From Clostridia bacterium (lineage in GTDB: Bacteria > Bacillota > Clostridia > DSM-8532), in NCBI GenBank assembly GCA_026418215.1, contig JAOABT010000161.1, positions 1 through 7,594 of the forward strand: 7,594 nucleotides of DNA, read 5' to 3'. Below the pieces are notes generated by a model, which ran no database searches, had not been told where the DNA came from, and worked only from the letters and a program-made list of their open reading frames with translations. This document shows positions 1-5,617 of the stretch, in pieces. Within the stretch, counting starts at the first letter, position 1; each line of letters begins with the position of its first letter. Made by a program: the position numbers and the translations under genes.

Positions 1-1070
1 CCTACACCCCCGGTGTTGCACAGCCCTGTCTTGAAATTCAGAAGGACGTTAACCTGTCCTATGAGCTCACCAGAAGACACAACCTCGTAGCCGTTATTAC
101 CGACGGTACCGCCGTACTCGGTCTTGGCGATATCGGACCCGAAGCAGGCATGCCTGTTATGGAAGGTAAGTGCGTACTGTTCAAGACCTTCGGTGATGTT
201 GACGCATTCCCCCTTTGCATCCGTTCCAAGGATGTCGACACCATTGTTAATACTGTAAAGCTTCTCGCTGGCAGCTTTGGCGGCGTCAACCTCGAGGATA
301 TCTCCGCTCCCCGCTGCTTTGAGATCGAAAGAAGACTCAAGGCAGAATGCGACATTCCGATTTTCCATGACGACCAGCACGGTACTGCTATCGTGGCTCT
401 CGCTGGTATGATGAACGCTTTGAAGTTCATCAAGAAGGACATCTCTGAGATTGAGGTTGTTGTCAACGGTTCCGGCGCTGCTGGTATCGCTGTTACCAGA
501 CTTCTCATGAGCATGGGCCTCAAGAAGGTTATCCTTTGCGATACAAAGGGTGCCATCTACAAGGGCCGTCCGGACCTTAACGCTGAAAAGGCTTTAATGG
601 CTGAGATCTCAAACCTCGAAATGAAGAAGGGCTCCTTGAAGGAAGTTATCAAGGGCGCTGACGTGTTCTTAGGCCTCTCCGCTCCCGGAATGGTTGATCA
701 GGACATGGTCAGAAGCATGGCTAAGGATCCTATCATCTTCGCTATGGCTAACCCCACTCCAGAAATCATGCCCGAAGACGCGATTGCGGCTGGCGCAAAG
801 GTTGTTGGAACAGGCCGTTCCGACTTCCCCAACCAGATCAACAACGTGCTCGCATTCCCCGGCATCTTCAGAGGTGCTCTTGATGTAAGAGCAAGCGACA
901 TCAATGAAGAAATGAAGATCGCAGCTGCAAAGGCTATTGCATCCATCATTTCTGATGAAGAGCTCAATGCCAACTACGTTATCCCTGCTCCCTTTGACCA
1001 GAGAGTAGGTCCCGCAGTTGCAAAGGCAGTTGCTGAGGCTGCAAGAGCTACCGGCGTTGCTAGAATCTAG
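1..1070 (+). CDS. NAD(P)-dependent malic enzyme, N-terminus missing
   Basis: Cytosolic oxidative decarboxylation of malate to pyruvate and CO2 with reduction of NAD(P). The reading frame is open from the window edge, first full codon at 3, and ends in TAG at 1068-1070, giving 355 residues. Bacterial short-form malic enzymes are usually about 390-410 residues, so some 35-50 residues are lost off the left edge. Family landmarks are in order: YTPGVA with the catalytic Tyr as the first visible residue; GLGDIGPEAGMPVMEGK with the catalytic Lys at 168-170; FGGVNLEDI with metal-binding Glu (294) and Asp (297); FHDDQHGTA with the third metal-binding Asp (372); a Rossmann NGSGAAG at 465-485; and ANPTPEI near 750. 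The internal ATG at 150 lies inside the catalytic domain and is not the start. The frame is intact and no key residue is missing. NAD versus NADP preference cannot be settled here. A terminator follows 20 bases after the stop. Confidence 0.96.
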   Translation, partial: YTPGVAQPCLEIQKDVNLSYELTRRHNLVAVITDGTAVLGLGDIGPEAGMPVMEGKCVLFKTFGDVDAFPLCIRSKDVDTIVNTVKLLAGSFGGVNLEDISAPRCFEIERRLKAECDIPIFHDDQHGTAIVALAGMMNALKFIKKDISEIEVVVNGSGAAGIAVTRLLMSMGLKKVILCDTKGAIYKGRPDLNAEKALMAEISNLEMKKGSLKEVIKGADVFLGLSAPGMVDQDMVRSMAKDPIIFAMANPTPEIMPEDAIAAGAKVVGTGRSDFPNQINNVLAFPGIFRGALDVRASDINEEMKIAAAKAIASIISDEELNANYVIPAPFDQRVGPAVAKAVAEAARATGVARI

Positions 1071-1090
1071 TTGAAAATCCCATATATTAT

Positions 1091-1127
1091 AAAAAGCAAG
1101 AGCTGCAGAAGCAGCCCTTGCTTTTTT
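1091..1127. terminator. Bidirectional intrinsic terminator between convergent genes
   Basis: The stem is GCAAG (1096-1100), an unpaired A, GCTGC (1102-1106), loop AGAA, GCAGC (1111-1115), an unpaired C, CTTGC (1117-1121). It is flanked by five A on the left and six T on the right. The A/T flanks extend the stem and serve as the U-tract in either direction, so it can stop the malic enzyme transcript (+) and the SPOCS gene transcript (-), whose stop codon lies 24 bases away. Confidence 0.88.
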
Positions 1128-1150
1128 ACATTCGTAATGCCTTGCGGTCT

Positions 1151-1831
1151 TTAGCCCTTGAGATGATAGAATCTCTCGCCACGGCAGTTGGCGTAGTAAT
1201 CGCCACGGCAGTCATAGCGTTTATCTTCACACTTCTCTTCCTTTTTTTCCTTCTTTTCTTCGTATTCGCACTTCTTCTCGTGCTTTTCTTCTTTTTTCTC
1301 ATGCTTTTCTTCACATCTGTCTTTTTCTTCCTCTTCTTCGTCGCAGCAAACTTCAACATGTTCAATTCTGACGACCTTGAAGACGATCTTAACAACGTCT
1401 TTTTCAAGCAGATGTGTGAATACCTTTTCACCCTTTACACAGGTTTCGCAGTGGAGGAAGTCTTTTTCGCCCTCTACAAAAGCCTCGAGAAGTTCGGCAA
1501 TGTCGCTTTCTCTGATGCATTCGCAGCCGATTGGATGTATTTCCACAAAGCCTCCAAAGGGAATTTTAAAGGTGCTGTGGAAGATAGGCCCATTAACGAT
1601 ACCGTCGCAAACGTCCTCTACAGTCTTGTAAATGACGTTCTTCCAAATATAAGCGTTGAAAATTACCTTACCCGGGATAACGCTGAAGTCTGTTACAATA
1701 ACCTTCTTGTCAATCTCCTCAATCTTAAAAATGGGAGGACTGGGCGGGGAAATCATAACGTCCTTTTCAACGAAAAACTGTCCGGATCCTTTTCCTATGA
1801 TTACGGGAACCTGAAGAACCTTCTTTTTCAT
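1151..1831 (-). CDS. SPOCS-domain (DUF3794) protein with Cys/Lys/Glu-rich tail
   Basis: A 226-residue protein. Residues about 8-160 look like the SPOCS domain (PF12673) known from SipL, the SpoIVA partner in clostridial spore coat assembly. Diagnostic stretches are VIIGKGSGQFFVEKDV, IEEIDKKVIVTDFSVIPGKV, an I/V-rich strand ending NVIYKT, and FKIPFGGFVEIHP. Residues 163-226 are low complexity: a DEEEEEK run, the heptad EEKHEKK twice in tandem (174-187), Lys/Glu clusters, then DCRGDYY and NCRGERFY. Cysteines recur at 162, 163, 173, 188, 201, 208 and 216. No signal peptide or membrane segment is seen. ATG at 1829-1831 is preceded by AAAGGAG (1839-1845), 7 bases upstream. SipL itself is longer and carries a LysM domain, absent here, so this is not SipL. 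I infer a spore coat or exosporium component, or another protein cross-linked by disulfides. The domain call is firm; the role is inference. Confidence 0.85.
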   Translation of the reverse strand: MKKKVLQVPVIIGKGSGQFFVEKDVMISPPSPPIFKIEEIDKKVIVTDFSVIPGKVIFNAYIWKNVIYKTVEDVCDGIVNGPIFHSTFKIPFGGFVEIHPIGCECIRESDIAELLEAFVEGEKDFLHCETCVKGEKVFTHLLEKDVVKIVFKVVRIEHVEVCCDEEEEEKDRCEEKHEKKEEKHEKKCEYEEKKEKKEEKCEDKRYDCRGDYYANCRGERFYHLKG

Positions 1832-1954
1832 TGTTTCACTCCTTTCATTTATTTAGGTCTTCGCTTGTCTTTTTTGTCGAACAAGCTCACTACATACTAT
1901 TCAAGCAGGTCCAAACTTGTTACAAGCCCCGGGTTGTCTTTTAAAAGATAGTAA

Positions 1955-2000
1955 AACAAAAAATCCGGCCATCCCTGAAAGCTTTGGGATTGCCGGATTT
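1955..2000 (-). terminator. Intrinsic terminator of the pseudo-receiver/micropeptide unit
   Basis: A long stem pairs 1961-1969 (AAATCCGGC) with 1992-2000 (GCCGGATTT), then ATCCC (1971-1975) with GGGAT (1986-1990), with one mismatch between. The loop holds AAAGCTTT. Read on the minus strand the stem is followed by a T-rich tract (TTTTTTGTTTTAC). The plus-strand side has no T-run, so it works for leftward transcripts. It starts 20 bases after the stop of the 22-residue ORF. Confidence 0.88.
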
Positions 2001-2019
2001 CATCATAATTACCTTATGT

Positions 2020-2088
2020 CTACTGGTTCAAAAGCGAAAAAATAAAAGCTCCTATAAGCCTAAAGAATCCTAATTCAAGGTTTATCAT
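2020..2088 (-). CDS. 22-residue hydrophobic micropeptide
   Basis: Too short for usual gene callers but well supported by context. ATG at 2086-2088 is preceded by GGGGGAGG (2094-2101) with a 5-base spacer, one of the strongest ribosome binding sites in the window. The ORF ends in TAG at 2020-2022, and a strong terminator begins 20 bases later. The peptide starts MINLELGFFR and continues LIGAFIFSLLNQ: a short polar start, one Arg, and about 15 hydrophobic or aromatic residues, enough for one short membrane helix or an amphipathic membrane-binding helix. It lies 60 bases after the stop of the pseudo-receiver gene on the same strand, so the two are probably co-transcribed. Function is unknown. 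Alternatives are a small membrane regulator or a leader peptide in an attenuator ahead of the SPOCS gene; I see no clear antiterminator for the latter. Confidence 0.6.
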   Translation of the reverse strand: MINLELGFFRLIGAFIFSLLNQ

Positions 2089-2148
2089 AATAGCCTCCCC
2101 CAATCACCTTGGTTTACATCCTAACTTTACCAAATCAAAGGCATGAAA

Positions 2149-2529
2149 TCAAATAGGATTTTTGTCTTGTTTCTTACTTTCGATAAGTCCGTTCACAAAG
2201 TGATCAAATTTGTTTTTATCTATTGGGCTTAACAGATACCCGTAGGCCCCAACCTCATAGGCATCAAGTGCATAATCCTTGCGGTCGGCAATAAAAATAA
2301 CCTGTCCGTTGGGATGGATTTCCTTGGCGATCTGCCCGGTCTGAAGGCCGGAAAACTGGGAAGAACCAATACGAATAAATGAGACGTCAGGCTTTTCAAG
2401 TGAAATTTTAGACAAAAATACCTCTGGATTCCGCATGAGGCATACCTCGTTGAAATGGGTATCCTCCGAAAGCCAGGACAGAACCCTGCCCATTCCCCCG
2501 TTTAACGTGTCCAGAATATATGCCTTCAT
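2149..2529 (-). CDS. Stand-alone degenerate receiver-domain protein (pseudo-response regulator)
   Basis: A 126-residue protein with the CheY-like receiver fold pattern and no output domain. Visible elements are strand 1 MKAYILD; EKPDVSFIRIG, the strand 3 position; GQVIFIADRKDYALDAYEVGA, strand 4 and helix 4; and GYLLSPIDKNKF, strand 5, resembling LytTR-type receivers (YLLKPI). The phosphorylation apparatus is degenerate: the acceptor Asp position is Arg53, the switch Thr/Ser is Ala81, the invariant Lys of KP is Ser101, and only one acidic residue (Asp7) remains of the acidic pair. It is therefore unlikely to be phosphorylated and may act by constitutive protein binding. ATG at 2527-2529 has only a modest ribosome binding site (AAAGG further upstream). 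A 22-residue ORF and a terminator follow. No histidine kinase gene is in the window. The receiver call is good; the partner is unknown. Confidence 0.8.
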   Translation of the reverse strand: MKAYILDTLNGGMGRVLSWLSEDTHFNEVCLMRNPEVFLSKISLEKPDVSFIRIGSSQFSGLQTGQIAKEIHPNGQVIFIADRKDYALDAYEVGAYGYLLSPIDKNKFDHFVNGLIESKKQDKNPI

Positions 2530-2650
2530 CTATCCGCCAACCTTTACCGTATCATCTCATGATCCCAGTATATCAGTGAAATTTCCCAAAATTCTCACCA
2601 CTACGATGGCACTCGTCCTCTTTTCTTTCCCAAGGCGGTTTTTGGAGCTT

Positions 2651-2680
2651 AAAAACAAAACCGCGGGAGCTCCGCGGTCT
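2651..2680 (-). terminator. Intrinsic terminator of the alpha-galactosidase gene
   Basis: A GC-rich stem pairs ACCGCGG (2660-2666) with CCGCGGT (2672-2678) around a 5-base loop. Read leftward it is followed by TTTTGTTTTTAAG (2660 down to 2648). It sits 42 bases after the galactosidase stop codon. The plus-strand side lacks a T-tract. Confidence 0.85.
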
Positions 2681-2719
2681 TGTAAGGTTTCACCACACTA
2701 TTCACAGTATGATGCGCTT

Positions 2720-4900
2720 CTATGCCTTAAGGTGCCACACATAGCTTGAGAAATCATAGGGCATATAGGGGACATGAAGTCCGAAGCCCATAAGCTGCGC
2801 TCCGGAATAAGTGCCACCATCGCTTGCAGTGTAAACAGCCTTTTCGTCGAGGCCCTTGAGCTTAAGCTCAGGCATCTCGGGGTTGGGCACCGACAGCACC
2901 TGATAATAGAAGACGAGCGCTTCCTTTTTATCGGAGCTTACGAACATCCAGGCTGCAGTGTTGCCTTTAAACGGGTCTTGAAGCCGGTAAAGGTCACCCT
3001 GTGAAATCAGCCTTTCCCATTGATGATACTGAGCCACCTGCTGCCTGACCTGGGTCTTTTCTTCCTCCGAAAGCTTCCCGAGATCAAGCTCATAACCGAA
3101 AGCACCGGTCATGGCAGCGTGCCCGCGGGTTGAGATGGCTGTCACGCGGCCGCATTGATGGTTAGGAACGGCCGCAACATGCGCCCCCATGGTTGAGAAG
3201 GGATAGGCTAACGACGTCCCATATTGGATTTTAAGGCGTTCTACGGCGTCGGTATCGTCACTGGTCCAAATTTGAGGCATGTAATACAGGATACCGGGGT
3301 CAAAGCGCCCTCCGCCCCCCGAGCAGCCCTCGAATAGAACCTCCGGGAACCTGGAAGTCAAGGCTTCCATGACAGAATAAGTGCCCAGAACGAACCGATG
3401 GGCAAATTCCCTCTGTCTTTCAGGAGGAAGGAGTGCCGATCCCATTTCGGTAAGGCTTCTGTTGAAATCCCATTTCACGTAATCAATGGGCGCGCTCTTC
3501 AGAATACCGGTCAACGTCTCGAGAATATAGTCGCAAACATCCTTGCGCGACATATCCAGGACAAGCTGAGAGCGACCCTCAGACTGTCTTCTATTCTTAA
3601 CATGGACGCACCAGTCCGGGTGCTGCTCAAAGAGCCTGCTGTTGCGCGAGATCATCTCAGGCTCAAACCAGATGCCAAATTTCAGCCCCTGCTCCTTAAC
3701 CCTTGCAGCGAGGCCTTCCAGCCCTCCCGGGAGCTTCCCGCGATTGACAAACCAATCCCCAAGGGAGCACCGATCATCGTTTCGTTGCCCAAACCAGCCA
3801 TCATCCATAACAAGCATTTCTATTCCAAGCTCCTTGGCCTGCTTGGCCAATTCCACAAGCTTATCCTCGTTAAAATCAAAATAGGTGGCCTCCCAGTTGT
3901 TGACAAGAACGGGGCGTCTCTTATCTCTCCAGACACCTCGGCAAAGCCGTGTTCTGTAGAGCCTGTGATAGGTTCTGGACATGCCGCCCAGGCCCTCGTT
4001 TGAATAGACTAAAACAGCCTCGGGGGTCTGGAAAGCCTCTCCCGGGGCCAGCAGCCATTCAAAATCGAAGTCGGAAATGCCTATCATAGCCCTTGTTGAG
4101 CCGTATTGGTCCAGCCCCATAGAGCCTTTGAAGTTTCCGCTGTAGATCAAGCTGTACCCGTAAGCGTCTCCGAAATCCTCCGTGGTCTCGGGAGAAACCA
4201 GAGCAAAGAACGGGTTAAGGTCATGGCTCGAATGCCCCCTCCGGCTCTCAATCATCTTGATGCCATGGGTTAAAGGCGCTCTTTCAATGTGGCGCTCTCT
4301 GGCCCAGGAGCCTTGTAGATGGATTTCTTCATAGCGTCCCGACACATAATCCACCGAGGCCGAAGAGGCCTTCTTTATTCTAATAGGGTCGTTTCCTTTG
4401 TTAACGATCTTGGAAGACCTTACAATAGCATTCATCGCATCAAAGGCGGTATAAGTTAAAATAACCTCCAGCGGCCTATATTCATCCCGCAGCACAATTT
4501 CCAGGCTTTGGGCCTCGCCGCCGCTTTCGCAATAAACCTGGGGCAGCCCTTCGAGCCTTGGCTTTCCATCTACAATGCGATGGGAGACAAACTTAAGCTC
4601 CGAGGCCGTGCTTCCGTCGGCAAATTGAACATGATAGGCCGGCGACCTTAAATCACTTGTACCGTAGGAAGGGTATTCCAAGGGCGCGGCGTCTAAACTC
4701 CATATGGGATTTTGCGGGTCCGGATTGGGTGAAAAGGACCCCCTCGGCGCAAGCCTCAGCATATAGCTGTGATCCCGACCATCCAGCCTTTTACCGTAGT
4801 ACAGGTGCATGAGATAGCCCCCGACCAGCTTCATCACATAACTCGATTGACCTGCGTCAAGCTGAAAAACATCTGTTGCTTCATTAAAGCAAATGGACAT
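2720..4900 (-). CDS. Alpha-galactosidase, glycoside hydrolase family 36
   Basis: Hydrolyses terminal alpha-1,6-galactose from melibiose, raffinose and related oligosaccharides. No signal peptide is seen, so it is probably cytoplasmic. It has 726 residues, the usual length for bacterial GH36 enzymes of the AgaA/AgaN/RafA type (about 720-740). There is an N-terminal beta-sandwich (about 1-325), a (beta/alpha)8 barrel (about 330-640) and a C-terminal beta domain. Motifs are NNWEATYFDFN (334-344), VMDDGWFG (364-371), GIWFEPEM (409-416), YVKWDFNR with nucleophile Asp478, ECSGGGGRFDPG-like residues 524-536 (EGCSGGGGRFDPG), and IWTSDDTDA with acid/base Asp548. Both catalytic numbers equal those I recall for Geobacillus AgaA, which supports the chosen start. 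The frame stays open upstream to an ATG at 5032, but ATG at 4898-4900 has AAAGGGGG 9 bases upstream and the promoter lies between the two. It is a single-gene unit with its own terminator; no sugar transporter is adjacent. Confidence 0.96.
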   Translation of the reverse strand: MSICFNEATDVFQLDAGQSSYVMKLVGGYLMHLYYGKRLDGRDHSYMLRLAPRGSFSPNPDPQNPIWSLDAAPLEYPSYGTSDLRSPAYHVQFADGSTASELKFVSHRIVDGKPRLEGLPQVYCESGGEAQSLEIVLRDEYRPLEVILTYTAFDAMNAIVRSSKIVNKGNDPIRIKKASSASVDYVSGRYEEIHLQGSWARERHIERAPLTHGIKMIESRRGHSSHDLNPFFALVSPETTEDFGDAYGYSLIYSGNFKGSMGLDQYGSTRAMIGISDFDFEWLLAPGEAFQTPEAVLVYSNEGLGGMSRTYHRLYRTRLCRGVWRDKRRPVLVNNWEATYFDFNEDKLVELAKQAKELGIEMLVMDDGWFGQRNDDRCSLGDWFVNRGKLPGGLEGLAARVKEQGLKFGIWFEPEMISRNSRLFEQHPDWCVHVKNRRQSEGRSQLVLDMSRKDVCDYILETLTGILKSAPIDYVKWDFNRSLTEMGSALLPPERQREFAHRFVLGTYSVMEALTSRFPEVLFEGCSGGGGRFDPGILYYMPQIWTSDDTDAVERLKIQYGTSLAYPFSTMGAHVAAVPNHQCGRVTAISTRGHAAMTGAFGYELDLGKLSEEEKTQVRQQVAQYHQWERLISQGDLYRLQDPFKGNTAAWMFVSSDKKEALVFYYQVLSVPNPEMPELKLKGLDEKAVYTASDGGTYSGAQLMGFGLHVPYMPYDFSSYVWHLKA

Positions 4901-4909
4901 GGCTTTATA

Positions 4910-4942
4910 CCCCCTTTGTTTTTTACTTCCTCCATTATAGCA
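4910..4942 (-). promoter_or_regulatory. Extended -10 promoter and ribosome binding site of the alpha-galactosidase gene
   Basis: On the minus strand TGC-TATAAT (TATAAT at 4934-4939, TGC at 4940-4942) is a perfect extended -10 element. The -35 region at the 17-base spacing is poor, as is common when TGn is present. The ribosome binding site AAAGGGGG lies at 4910-4917, 9 bases before ATG at 4900. This placement excludes the ATG at 5032 as the normal start. No clear catabolite-repression site is visible. Confidence 0.75.
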
Positions 4943-5015
4943 TAATTTTCCTTTAGGTATTTCTTTGCCCAAAATGATAAAAATAAGACTCAGGAATCTG
5001 GAAGGAGTGTGTTTT

Positions 5016-5216
5016 ATGGATAAAAAGGGCATGAAAAGACCTGATCCCGAGGATTACAAGGGCGAAAAGAAGCAGCACTTTGAAAACAATGATGTTCCCC
5101 CTGTGCCGGAGCTTCAGGGAAAGGCCAAGCATACCAAGGAAAAGGCCAATCCCGTAAAGTATGAGGGAAAGCACAACACTGTATTACCCGATGACGAAGA
5201 GGAAAACTGGCTCTAA
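5016..5216 (+). CDS. Small hydrophilic protein of unknown function (66 residues)
   Basis: A 66-residue protein, highly charged and Lys/Glu/Asp/Pro-rich, with no hydrophobic core, cysteine, signal peptide or membrane segment; it is probably disordered. Features are a basic start (MDKKGMKRPDPEDYKGEKK), a central VPPVPELQGKAKHTKEK, and an acidic end DDEEENWL. ATG at 5016 is chosen over an in-frame ATG at 4965 because GGAAGGAG (5000-5007) sits 8 bases upstream of it. It is transcribed divergently from the alpha-galactosidase gene. A weak forespore-type promoter (GTATT at 4957, GATAAAAATA at 4976) can be drawn upstream. The composition loosely recalls minor small acid-soluble spore proteins such as SspP, but no motif alignment backs that. 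I do not recognise the family. Confidence 0.7.
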   Translation: MDKKGMKRPDPEDYKGEKKQHFENNDVPPVPELQGKAKHTKEKANPVKYEGKHNTVLPDDEEENWL

Positions 5217-5331
5217 AAAACCTTGCACATGAACAGGCGCTTGATTTGTTGGCAGCTTATAGCCATAGGCCTGCTCATTTTCCTCACTTAAGTGGTTAGC
5301 TTCTATAAAACAGCCTCACCAAAGCGAAATG

Positions 5332-5360
5332 AAACGGCGGCTTCATGACTGCCGTTTTTT
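5332..5360 (+). terminator. Intrinsic terminator
   Basis: The stem AAACGGC (5332-5338) pairs with GCCGTTT (5351-5357) around a 12-base loop, and the right arm runs into six T in total (5355-5360). It is oriented for rightward transcripts and lies about 115 bases after the stop of the 66-residue gene, which it most likely terminates. It also insulates the feoB promoter downstream. Confidence 0.75.
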
Positions 5361-5505
5361 ATATGGATTTATGAGCTCCCATGGCAGGCTTATCACAATT
5401 ACATCGCTAACAGTTGCGAAAGTGGCTGTTGAAGCTGGTGTCTGAGCTCCGCTTGCACCACCGTACACCGATACTCTTTATGTTAAACAAAAAGTGATCC
5501 CCGAT

Positions 5506-5535
5506 ATCTATAAAGTTTGGGCATTTTTTATAGAT
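5506..5535. repeat. 9-bp inverted repeat upstream of the feoB promoter
   Basis: ATCTATAAA (5506-5514) and TTTATAGAT (5527-5535) are perfect reverse complements separated by 12 bases. The right arm ends 8 bases before the -35 box. It is AT-only apart from one C/G pair per arm and has no trailing T-tract, so it is a poor terminator. It could be an operator for a dimeric regulator, or chance in AT-rich DNA. Confidence 0.5.
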
Positions 5536-5543
5536 GGTGGCGC

Positions 5544-5572
5544 TTGACATTGGCAGAGAACAGGAATATTAT
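5544..5572 (+). promoter_or_regulatory. Sigma-A type promoter of the split feoB operon
   Basis: TTGACA (5544-5549), a perfect -35, is followed by a 17-base spacer and TATTAT (5567-5572), a 5/6 match to the -10. This is the best housekeeping promoter in the window. The predicted transcript start near 5579 falls inside the Fur box and leaves a leader of about 40 bases before ATG 5618. Confidence 0.85.
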
Positions 5573-5591
5573 GATATTGATAATCATTATC
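5573..5591. promoter_or_regulatory. Fur box (ferric uptake regulator operator)
   Basis: GATATTGATAATCATTATC matches the classical 19-bp Fur box at 18 of 19 positions. The overlapping TGATAATCATTATCA (5578-5592) is a perfect 7-1-7 inverted repeat of the Bacillus-type Fur consensus. It abuts the -10 box and covers the predicted transcription start, the standard geometry for iron-dependent repression. With FeoB just downstream the call is secure; Zur or PerR sites are related but fit less well. Confidence 0.93.
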
Positions 5592-5617
5592 ATTTAGATA
5601 AAGTGAGGTAATGCCCT

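Larger units (their letters stand above)
5217..5543. other. Intergenic region without a convincing gene
   Basis: About 330 bases between the 66-residue ORF and the iron promoter. It holds a terminator (5332-5360), a perfect 10-bp palindrome CACTTAAGTG (5285-5294), and a 9-bp inverted repeat just before the -35 box. A 20-residue hydrophobic ORF (5229-5291) lacks a ribosome binding site. A frame at 5371-5547 reads smoothly but has an internal TGA at 5443. I see no RNA gene, transposon end or tandem repeat here. Confidence 0.6.

Noticed and set aside
150..1070. A shorter malic enzyme starting at ATG 150
   Set aside because: The frame is open to the window edge and already holds the conserved YTPGVA and GLGDIGPEAG motifs upstream of 150.
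1893..1920. Sigma-K-like promoter upstream of the SPOCS gene (AC, 17 bases, AATAGTATG on the minus strand)
   Set aside because: Two mismatches in a short degenerate -10 and only a dinucleotide -35; too weak to list as a feature, though it would fit a late sporulation gene.
1118..1951. A 277-residue plus-strand ORF rich in Phe and Leu opposite the SPOCS gene
   Set aside because: Its Phe/Leu run is the antisense of the Lys/Glu tail, it has no family resemblance, and the minus-strand gene has a domain match and ribosome binding site.
3398..4003. A 201-residue plus-strand ORF inside the alpha-galactosidase gene
   Set aside because: Antisense shadow of a strongly conserved catalytic barrel, with no ribosome binding site or domain.
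4901..5032. Alpha-galactosidase start at the upstream ATG (5032), giving a 770-residue protein
   Set aside because: The extra 44 residues span the extended -10 promoter and the ribosome binding site, they overlap the divergent small gene, and the catalytic residue numbering fits only the start at 4900.
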